17,038 nucleotides of DNA from CAYMEV01 sp964431655 [NCBI: uncultured bacterium]. Lineage in GTDB: Bacteria; CAYMEV01. The notes under the pieces were generated by a model. That model searched no databases, had not been told where the DNA came from, and saw only the letters and a list, made by a program, of their open reading frames with translations. The DNA lies in contig CAYSKJ010000059.1 of the NCBI GenBank assembly GCA_964431655.1, positions 1 to 17,038 of the forward strand, given 5' to 3'. Of the stretch, positions 6,558-12,201 are shown piece by piece. Position numbers and translations under genes: made by a program. Position 1 is the first letter of the stretch. Each line of letters starts with the position of its first letter.

Positions 6558-7209
6558 GATGGAGAATATAAGTTTCCGATACCATGATGAACCCTTAATA
6601 AGTGATCTGAGCCTTGATATTGAGGCCAAAGGCCTTACAGTCCTGAAAGGCCGTAACGCATCGGGTAAAACTACTTTGAGCAAGCTTATGGCAGGAATTT
6701 TAAAACCGCAGAAAGGCAGGGTCCTTGTAAACGGGGAGGATACCAGGGACATATCCCTCGGCCAGATAGGACAGCAGATTGGATACCTGTTCCAGGAGCC
6801 TGAAAGGCAGTTATTTGCACCCACAGCCCTGGAAGAGATCTCCTTTCCAATGAGATTCAGGGATCATTCCCGGGAGTATATTAAAAAAAGGGCTATGCAT
6901 GCCCTGTCCCTTTTCGGCCTTGCTGGCCTGGAAGACCGCTTTCCCTTCTCCCTGAGCATGGGGGAAAAGCAGAGGCTGGCACTGGCAGGCCTGCTGATAA
7001 ATGAACCCCGGTTTCTTATCCTTGATGAACCCGGATCTGCCCTGGATGAAGAGGCAAAAGGGATTTTAAGAAAAGTACTCACGAATGAGCTTGATAAAGG
7101 TACTGGAATACTTATTATTAGCCATGATACCTTTATATTCCCTGCAAATGAAGCCAGGCATATAGAAATTGATAGAGGAAGCATAATAAATGACAGAAAA
7201 AGCTTATGA
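6541..7209 (+). CDS. ECF transporter ATP-binding subunit (EcfA2-type)
   Basis: 222 residues. Walker A GRNASGKT (37-44), Q-loop LFQEPERQLFAPTALEEISF around Q85, a variant signature LSMGE (138-142), Walker B FLILDE (158-163) and His195. It is the second half of a heterodimeric ATPase pair. The LSMGE signature, against the canonical LSGGE in its partner, hints at the functional asymmetry common in such pairs. The GTG start at 6541 has GAGGGG seven bases upstream and overlaps the previous gene by 17 bases; an in-frame ATG at 6559 lacks a ribosome-binding site. Confidence 0.92.
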   Translation: MTGFIRMENISFRYHDEPLISDLSLDIEAKGLTVLKGRNASGKTTLSKLMAGILKPQKGRVLVNGEDTRDISLGQIGQQIGYLFQEPERQLFAPTALEEISFPMRFRDHSREYIKKRAMHALSLFGLAGLEDRFPFSLSMGEKQRLALAGLLINEPRFLILDEPGSALDEEAKGILRKVLTNELDKGTGILIISHDTFIFPANEARHIEIDRGSIINDRKSL

Positions 7210-7924
7210 TCCTCGCACCAGGCTGACAGCAGCCATGTGCCTTTCAGGCCTGGCGGTCATATTGAATAAGCCTGCCTGGCTTGCAGGAACAGTTCTTACA
7301 GCCCTTCTCCTGGCCGGGATGTTTAATAGTTCTGTTCACAGGGTTTTATGGAGGTTCAGGTATCTCCTGGGGGTATTTATAGTAATGGTTTTTTTACAGA
7401 GCATTTTCACCCCGGAGGGCAGGGCTGTCCTTGCTTTCGGCCACATGGTAATACTTACGGACAGGGGTATAAGCCTGGGCCTGTCCATTATACTGAGGCT
7501 TGCAGTACTAATGGTTTCGGCCTCAATTCTTTGGGCCGGAGGCACAAGGGATATTATCCAGGGATTATACCAGTGCAGGCTTCCTTATGAGCTGGTATTC
7601 ATGGTGCTGGTAGCGCTCCGTTTTATGCCCGTTCTCCGCCAGGAGGCAAACGACCGCTATACAGCCCTTCAGCTGAGAGGAATTGACATAAAGAAACTGA
7701 AGATCATCCGGAAATTCAAGGTCTTCTACTTTTTAGCCCTGCCCGGCATAGCCAGCATTACTCATAAAGCCCGGGACCTTTCCATTGCCGTTTCAATGAG
7801 GGGTTTCAGGGCCTGCCCCCGCCGGACCAGCCTGAGAAGTTTAGAATGCGGATGGAGGGATTATGTATTGATATTGTTTATATTTTCTGCAACCCTCACC
7901 GCATTGTATATATATTTCAGATAA
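7190..7924 (+). CDS. ECF transporter transmembrane coupling subunit (EcfT)
   Basis: 244 residues with about five or six membrane helices. The two cytoplasmic coupling-helix motifs diagnostic of EcfT are visible: ALQLRGID (159-166) and AVSMRGFRA (200-208), each carrying the Arg-Gly pair that docks into the ATPase dimer. R144 (ALRFMP) precedes the coupling domain as in family members. It links the two ATPases to the S component. The ATG overlaps the ATPase gene by 20 bases, with AGAGGA upstream. Presence of EcfA1, EcfA2 and EcfT with a single S component in one operon suggests a dedicated (group I) ECF transporter, not a shared module. Confidence 0.92.
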   Translation: MTEKAYDPRTRLTAAMCLSGLAVILNKPAWLAGTVLTALLLAGMFNSSVHRVLWRFRYLLGVFIVMVFLQSIFTPEGRAVLAFGHMVILTDRGISLGLSIILRLAVLMVSASILWAGGTRDIIQGLYQCRLPYELVFMVLVALRFMPVLRQEANDRYTALQLRGIDIKKLKIIRKFKVFYFLALPGIASITHKARDLSIAVSMRGFRACPRRTSLRSLECGWRDYVLILFIFSATLTALYIYFR

Positions 7925-7941
7925 AGCAGGAGGAAACGAAT

Positions 7942-8694
7942 ATGAAGGTATTGTCCATAGTGGGCTACTCCAAGACAGGAAAGACCACCACGGTGGAACA
8001 CATTATAAAAGAGCTTAGAAGAAGAAACTATTCCGTGGGAACGGTAAAGGATATTCACTTTGATAAATTTGCCATGGATGAAGAGGGAAGGGACACCTGG
8101 AGGCACCATGAAGCAGGCGCTGACCCTGTTACTGCAAGAAGCATCCGTGAGACCGATATCCTTTACAGCAGGAAGCTTGATATGATGGAAGTTCTGAAGT
8201 ACTATGACAATGATTTTGTCATCCTAGAAGGAGTCAGGGATTTTTATGTCCCTAAAATCCTGTCATGCCATGAGCCGGGAGAAATAGACGGGAAGATCGA
8301 TGAAAGTGTCTTTATGATTACGGGGTGCATATCCAATACAATTAAAGAATACCAGGGCATACCGGTCATCAATTCAAACACGGATATAGCAAGGATGGTA
8401 GATGTCATTGAAGAAAGGGTATTCAAGGTTCTCCCGAACCTGAAAGAGGAATGCTGCGGAGCCTGCGGATACTCATGCAGGGAAATGGTCGGCCGTATTC
8501 TTTCCGGGGCCGGTACCAGGCAGGACTGCATTGTGGATGAAGATGAAACATTGAGCCTCATGATAGACGGGGAGAGGATAAAAATGGTGCCTTTCGTGAA
8601 AAAGATACTGCAGAATGTTATAGAAGGTATAATAAGCGAGCTTCACGGATACAGAAAGAATGCCGGTATTAAGATAACAATAGGTAAAAAATAG
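7942..8694 (+). CDS. mobB: MobB-type P-loop protein with a 4Fe-4S-like cysteine motif
   Basis: 250 residues. The N-terminal 165 residues are MobB: P-loop GYSKTGKTT (8-16), GTVKDIHFD (33-41), and GRDTWRHHEAGAD (49-61), the RH-x-AGA element typical of the family; FVILEGVRD (92-100) carries the Walker B. MobB binds GTP and assists the guanylyl transfer that turns Mo-molybdopterin into its guanine dinucleotide form. Residues 171-196 contain CCGACGYSC and a later C196, the spacing of the PF04060-type [4Fe-4S] motif seen in RnfB and corrinoid Fe-S proteins. A C-terminal segment (VDEDETLSLMIDG, then PFVKKILQ) follows; I recall similar extensions on MobB-like proteins of methanogens and clostridia. 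AGGAGG at 8 bases fixes the start; the gap to EcfT is 17 bases. It ties the operon to molybdopterin metabolism. Confidence 0.85.
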   Translation: MKVLSIVGYSKTGKTTTVEHIIKELRRRNYSVGTVKDIHFDKFAMDEEGRDTWRHHEAGADPVTARSIRETDILYSRKLDMMEVLKYYDNDFVILEGVRDFYVPKILSCHEPGEIDGKIDESVFMITGCISNTIKEYQGIPVINSNTDIARMVDVIEERVFKVLPNLKEECCGACGYSCREMVGRILSGAGTRQDCIVDEDETLSLMIDGERIKMVPFVKKILQNVIEGIISELHGYRKNAGIKITIGKK

Positions 8695-8699
8695 CTGTA

Positions 8700-9380
8700 T
8701 TGAAAGAAAAGCCTTCAAAGCATGAGCAAATTCTGGAGATGTTCTTCAGCCGGAGGAACAGGGTTTATAAAGCAAAGATCCCCGGTATGGAGAATGAAGC
8801 TTTTACCGTCATCAAAGATTTTATCAGCAAAGAGGACTGCGCCAGGGAGCTGAATGCCCTGATAACCCTCAATAATTCCGGATCCCCTGTACCCCGGCTT
8901 CTGTACCATCGTGATAAAAGGCTGTATATGCAGTATATAGATGGCGAGTGCATGGTTGACATAATCAGGCAGAGCCCTGATGAGAAGATCATGCTCCTGG
9001 GGAACTGCCTGGAAAGCCTTTATAATGGACTAAAAGCGGGCTATCCCGGCAAAAGCATGATTCTTGGCGATATGAACCTGAGAAACTTCATTTTCTCAAG
9101 CAGGAAGAACAGAATCTACAGGGTAGATCTCGAATCAGTAAAGGAAGGCTGTATCGAGCGGGATATCGGAGAGCTGTGCGCCTTCTGCATGAGCTATGAC
9201 CCTGCTTTTACCAGGGATAAAACCGAACTGGCCCATGGCATTTTCCGCTGTTATACTGTTAGATTCGGTCTTTCCAGGACAAAAGCCATAAACAGTATTC
9301 TTTCAGGCTTAAGGGATATTAAAGACAGGAGGGGTATTATTATCCCTCCTTTAATATACAGCAGTATATCAGGCTGGTAA
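8700..9380 (+). CDS. Small kinase-fold protein (APH / bacterial protein-kinase-like)
   Basis: 226 residues. Core kinase positions can be matched: Lys39 (VIKDF), Glu50 (ARELNAL), PRLLYH at 65-70, hinge MQYIDGE at 77-83, catalytic Asp124 and Asn129 in LGDMNLRN, metal Asp143 in VDLES, and ERDIGEL at 153-159. This is the pattern of small bacterial kinase-like and aminoglycoside/choline/thiamine-kinase-like proteins; the substrate cannot be read. As last gene of a cofactor-uptake operon it may rephosphorylate an imported, dephosphorylated ligand, as thiamine kinase does for thiamine. It begins 5 bases after mobB, with TTG and no clear ribosome-binding site; ATG 8739 is an alternative start. Its 3' end carries a terminator-like hairpin. 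Confidence 0.65.
   Translation: MKEKPSKHEQILEMFFSRRNRVYKAKIPGMENEAFTVIKDFISKEDCARELNALITLNNSGSPVPRLLYHRDKRLYMQYIDGECMVDIIRQSPDEKIMLLGNCLESLYNGLKAGYPGKSMILGDMNLRNFIFSSRKNRIYRVDLESVKEGCIERDIGELCAFCMSYDPAFTRDKTELAHGIFRCYTVRFGLSRTKAINSILSGLRDIKDRRGIIIPPLIYSSISGW
9327..9356. terminator. Hairpin terminator inside the 3' end of the kinase gene
   Basis: AGGAGGG (9327-9333) pairs perfectly with CCCTCCT (9344-9350), and the stem can be extended by GTA with TAT to ten pairs around a four-base loop. TTTAATATA follows. It lies within the last 18 codons of the kinase gene and between two convergent genes, so it may end transcripts from both sides. Confidence 0.55.
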
Positions 9381-9389
9381 AAAACATGG

Positions 9390-9821
9390 CTAAATCCCTG
9401 CGTATTTTTTCCCCCATTTATCCGCCCAGGACTCACAGTACAGCCATGAATAGGGTATATTCCTCCTTTTCCTGAAGCCCTGGAAAAACTGAGCCCATAC
9501 CACCGATGGAAGAGCGACGGCTATCCAGTAAAGGGGTCCCAGGATCAGGGCCTGGATCGTATGGCCGTATTCATGGATTTTTGTCTCAGAAAGACGGCCT
9601 TCCTCCCTGTTTTTGTTTATGAAAATAAAGATTCCCAGGGAAAAGCCCCCGAAACTTCCTGTATCCGTATAGGTTATAATGCTGTTTATGAATCTCTCTG
9701 AGCTCCTTTTGTTTATCCTAAGAATGAGATAAATCAGTCCCCCTGCCAGATTTACGCTCAAGCCCCAGGTAAAATGGACAAGATAATAAAAGAATGCCTT
9801 TGGACTGGTCAATTCCGGCAC
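9390..9821 (-). CDS. Membrane protein with a HEYGH zinc-peptidase-like motif
   Basis: 143 residues. Hydrophobic segments lie near residues 11-35, 57-68 and 92-112. HEYGH at 83-87 is an HExxH zinc motif within KIHEYGHTIQALILGPLYW, and a conserved-looking CESWADKWG at 129-137 could supply the third ligand (E130 or D134). I recall similar unnamed proteins in spirochaetes and Bacteroidetes, but no substrate is known. The GTG start directly follows the stop of the MgtC-like gene, with no strong ribosome-binding site of its own, so translation is probably coupled. It may be an intramembrane or membrane-attached metallopeptidase; activity is unproven. Confidence 0.6.
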   Translation of the reverse strand: MPELTSPKAFFYYLVHFTWGLSVNLAGGLIYLILRINKRSSERFINSIITYTDTGSFGGFSLGIFIFINKNREEGRLSETKIHEYGHTIQALILGPLYWIAVALPSVVWAQFFQGFRKRRNIPYSWLYCESWADKWGKKYAGI

Positions 9822-10457
9822 TCAGTACCTGATTTCTCTGATCTCACTGTCCGAGTGAAGTATATCTATGAACCTGTCATGATTGCTCCGCCTGCCGTAA
9901 ACATCAATACAGCATTTGATGCCCTCGGTGCTTTTGAGTATCTTACAGCTCTTTATTTTTAATCCGCACTCCCTAATTAACGTATTTAATCCGGCCAATT
10001 TCTCCCGGCTTATGGTGCTTATTATCTCATAGGTTTTATGGTCCCGGCTTCTGTCTATTATATTTTCAAAGAAGGGAAAAAGCCACAGAACAGTGAGCAT
10101 GATCAAGGTTACAGCCCCTGCCAGAAGATAATAACCGCTTCCTATTCCCATTCCTATTGAGGCTGTCAGCCAGATGGTGGCCGCGGTCGTGAGCCCTACT
10201 ATCCTGCCTCCCTCCCGCAGGATAACACCTGCCCCGAGAAAGCCGATTCCAGTGACAATGTTCGCTGCTATGCGGTTAGGGTCGCTGTTTACCGCCAGCC
10301 TGGCAGAAAAAAGGGTAAATAATGCTGACCCCACGCAGATTAATATCATTGTCCTGAAACCTGCGGCCTTGTCATGGAATTCCCTCTCAGCTCCTATAAG
10401 GCCCCCGACAAGGATGGCAAGCAGTACCTTAATTATATCTTCCTGGATAAGCTCCAT
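9822..10457 (-). CDS. MgtC/SapB-family membrane protein
   Basis: 211 residues. The conserved N-terminal membrane domain is clear: GGLIGAERE (18-26), AAGFRTMILICVGSALFTL (31-49), DPNRIAANIVTGIGFLGAG around 59-77, and GLTTAATIWLTASIGMGIG near 88-106. A soluble ACT-like C-terminal domain follows (about 140-211). Family members are linked to magnesium limitation, virulence or stress and, in Salmonella, to control of the F-type ATPase; whether this one does so is unknown. AGGGGG lies upstream of the ATG. The leader (10458-10546) contains a small GGGCA-GAA-TGCCC hairpin at 10495-10507; I see no M-box or other known Mg riboswitch. Confidence 0.88.
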   Translation of the reverse strand: MELIQEDIIKVLLAILVGGLIGAEREFHDKAAGFRTMILICVGSALFTLFSARLAVNSDPNRIAANIVTGIGFLGAGVILREGGRIVGLTTAATIWLTASIGMGIGSGYYLLAGAVTLIMLTVLWLFPFFENIIDRSRDHKTYEIISTISREKLAGLNTLIRECGLKIKSCKILKSTEGIKCCIDVYGRRSNHDRFIDILHSDSEIREIRY

Positions 10458-10546
10458 AAATCTATCCCCCTGTCCATAATGTTTTTGCTGTCCCGGGCAG
10501 AATGCCCTTCAACAATCTGGGAAAATTCTATAATAATTTTGATACC

Positions 10547-10734
10547 AGTCCATATTTAATTTTTACTCAGGCCTTGATTATAGCCTGACCTTTTTTTGTG
10601 CTACATAAAAAAGGAGATGGTATGCAGTTCTGGTCCTTGTTTTTTCAGGTATTCCTGCTCATGGCTGTTGCGGAAATTGGTCCGGGAAAACAGGGAAGTA
10701 CAATGTGTGCAATATTTATCGGTTTTGTCCTTTA
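10547..10734 (+). repeat. Decayed copy of the symporter leader and 5' genes (copy 1)
   Basis: This stretch is clearly homologous to 12014-12230. Shared parts in the same order are the AGTC-ATAT-TTTTACTCAGGCCTTGATTAT block, the hairpin, a T-run, AAAAAGGAGAT, the first codons of the small accessory gene, and an identical 25-base block beginning GTGCAATATTTATCGG. It differs by substitutions and several short deletions. Homology stops abruptly after CCTTTAT at 10734. Confidence 0.85.
10567..10597 (+). terminator. Leader hairpin of copy 1, terminator-like
   Basis: TCAGGC (10567-10572) pairs with GCCTGA (10583-10588), followed by CCTTTTTTT. It is the counterpart of the hairpin at 12036 and has lost its top base pair. 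Confidence 0.6.
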
Positions 10735-10759
10735 TTCTTTTAAGGAAGCAGGAATTTAA
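10622..10759 (+). pseudogene. Fused remnant of the symporter accessory protein and symporter N-terminus
   Basis: An AAAAAAGGAGAT site precedes ATG 10622, which opens a 45-codon frame. Its first codons (MQFWSLFF, then VFLL) match the accessory protein MPFWTLFF...VFLL at 12094. In-frame deletions remove the rest and join it to CAIFIGFVLY, the start of the SSF symporter, after which the sequence diverges and stops. The stop/start overlap that separates the two genes in the intact copy has become TG-TGT here, which fuses the frames. It is almost certainly non-functional as a symporter, though a short membrane peptide could still be made. Confidence 0.75.
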
Positions 10760-10982
10760 GAACTAAATAAAAGACTGACTCAGATCTTATCCGCCATATC
10801 TCACAACTGAACTGAATTGTTTGATTTGAGGAGCAATCCTATATAATTAAGATTATCCAGAATGTCTTGTTATAATGTGAACAAAGACTTTGCAAAGCAT
10901 CCAATTTATTGCAATCAAAGCTTTATATTGGTTTTTCAATAATATTCCCTCATAAGACCTCTTACCCTAAGACCCGGACATC
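10760..10982. other. AT-rich intergenic stretch with no recognisable gene
   Basis: No coding frame, RNA fold or strong terminator is evident here. It separates the decayed symporter leader from the 3' end of the nucleotidyltransferase pair and may contain the junction of whatever event brought that pair in. Confidence 0.4.
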
Positions 10983-11360
10983 TTAGACTCTATGTATGCC
11001 TCTCAGGTCAAAATAAACATTTCTTGCTCTAAATGTCCCTGGACAGCTTATCATCAATTTTAGCTTTTCAAAATCACCTAATCTTGAAGGATAATAATAT
11101 GGTGTATCAAAGCATAGCCTGCTGTCTCTTAACCATTCAGGGATATCTATTCCAGCTTCCTGCAGATAGTAGTCGATAAGTGAACATGCTATGGTTAAAA
11201 ACCTTATTTCATTATCATTGCACTGGTCTATATTTACAGGGTAATTCAGGCTATTTATGAACTCATGATCTTTTCTTTTCAGAGTTTCCAGTAAAATGTT
11301 CAGACCTGTATCTTCATCCTTAATTTCATATAATTCTTTAAGAAACCTATTTCCAATCAT
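10983..11360 (-). CDS. Partner protein of the nucleotidyltransferase, putative toxin-antitoxin component
   Basis: 125 residues from ATG 11360. The C-terminal part reads DIPEWLRDSRLCFDTPYYYP then SCPGTFRARNVYFDL. This resembles the ending (W...P.YFP...L, then SP.AFR.RN.F) of small proteins often encoded beside DUF6036-type nucleotidyltransferases. No catalytic motif is visible. It overlaps the upstream gene by 14 bases, so the two are co-translated. A GTG at 11408 would add 16 residues but has no ribosome-binding site; a GGAG lies 13 bases before ATG 11360, a little far. Base composition is more AT-rich than the flanking metabolic genes. Its role as antitoxin or toxin is a guess from the pairing. 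Confidence 0.55.
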   Translation of the reverse strand: MIGNRFLKELYEIKDEDTGLNILLETLKRKDHEFINSLNYPVNIDQCNDNEIRFLTIACSLIDYYLQEAGIDIPEWLRDSRLCFDTPYYYPSRLGDFEKLKLMISCPGTFRARNVYFDLRGIHRV

Positions 11361-11904
11361 AACCCAGGTCTTCTCCAAGATATCTGATAAAAACAATCTG
11401 TCTTTCACCGATCAAAGACAGCGGAATGTAGTCTGAGATTAATTTTAGAAGCTTCTCCCTGGTATCCATTTTTAGTTCTTTGCATAGGATATGAGCATCA
11501 ATAAAGTCTTTTGAGGGTTCAGGCCTTGCGGACAGTATCTTCATGGCTAATAGCTGTTCTGCTTTTGGTTTTAAAAGCCTTAAATTTGAGTAGTTCCTGT
11601 AGGTTTCTTTATCTTCTTTCAGAATTGATTGAAGGGGTTCTTTTATATCCTCATTTATCCAGCCTTTTGGAAGAGAAAAGACAAAACCTGTATCATCTAA
11701 TATTTGTTCAAGGAGTTTTTCATCGGTATTTCCGAAGATGCAGTCTATATCTCTTGTTGCAGGTCTGTTATCATATACCAGGGTCATTATGGAACCGCCA
11801 TAGACAGTTATATCCAGTTGCAGCTGATTCTCCTTCAGTCTCTCATTTATATATTCAAATATCTTAAGTAAACTGGACTTATTAAAAACAACAGCATCTC
11901 TCAT
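11347..11904 (-). CDS. Nucleotidyltransferase-fold protein (DUF6036 / AbiEii-like), putative toxin-antitoxin component
   Basis: 185 residues. The polymerase-beta-type motif is plain: DITVYGGSIMTL (31-42) followed by NRPATRDIDCIF (46-57), giving the GGS and D-x-D (D52, D54) residues. Downstream, LKPKAEQLLAMKILSARP at 111-128 and DFIDAHILCKEL at 133-144 match the helix that follows the domain in DUF6036-type proteins. Such enzymes transfer nucleotides to tRNA or proteins in several toxin-antitoxin and abortive-infection systems. Promoter and AGGAGA site lie directly upstream. The pair sits between two copies of a symporter leader and is AT-rich, both consistent with acquisition by transfer. Confidence 0.75.
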   Translation of the reverse strand: MRDAVVFNKSSLLKIFEYINERLKENQLQLDITVYGGSIMTLVYDNRPATRDIDCIFGNTDEKLLEQILDDTGFVFSLPKGWINEDIKEPLQSILKEDKETYRNYSNLRLLKPKAEQLLAMKILSARPEPSKDFIDAHILCKELKMDTREKLLKLISDYIPLSLIGERQIVFIRYLGEDLGYDWK

Positions 11905-11924
11905 AAACTGATCTCCTGCAGTTT

Positions 11925-11952
11925 ATTATAGCATAATTCAAAAATACAGCAA
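11925..11952 (-). promoter_or_regulatory. Promoter of the nucleotidyltransferase pair
   Basis: On the minus strand, TTGCTG (11947-11952) and a perfect TATAAT (11925-11930) are 16 bases apart, about 20 bases upstream of the ATG at 11904. Confidence 0.6.
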
Positions 11953-12035
11953 GCTATTAACAAGATATTCAAACTCAAGTACTTATAATCCTGCATATTT
12001 AGAGGCGATGGAGCTCAGTCAATATATAATTTTAC

Positions 12036-12063
12036 TCAGGCCTTGATTATGGCCTGATTTTTT
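12036..12063 (+). terminator. Intrinsic terminator / possible attenuator in the symporter leader
   Basis: TCAGGCC (12036-12042) pairs perfectly with GGCCTGA (12051-12057) and TTTTTTATT follows. There is no plus-strand gene upstream for it to end; the nearest upstream genes point the other way. It sits about 20 bases before the accessory gene's ribosome-binding site and is conserved in the decayed copy, which suggests regulated read-through. Confidence 0.7.
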
Positions 12064-12093
12064 ATTAGTATTAAATAAAAAAAGGAGATTTAT

Positions 12094-12201
12094 ATGCCAT
12101 TCTGGACCTTGTTTTTTCTGATAGCACCTCCGGTATTCCTGCTGACGGTTGTTCTGATTGCTTACCGGAAATTTGCCCGGGAGGACAGGGAAATACAATG
12201 A
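12094..12201 (+). CDS. Symporter small accessory protein (35 aa)
   Basis: The 35 residues begin MPFWTLFFLIAPPVFLL, form a single membrane helix, and end in a charged tail (YRKFAREDREIQ). An AAAAAAAGGAGAT site lies five bases upstream. Its TGA overlaps the symporter ATG (ATGA), so the two are translationally coupled. I recall tiny proteins of this kind being annotated as symporter small accessory proteins before SSF transporters; they may form part of the transporter or help it fold. Its frame is open and the reading frame is conserved at the start of the decayed copy, which argues that it is real. Confidence 0.75.
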   Translation: MPFWTLFFLIAPPVFLLTVVLIAYRKFAREDREIQ

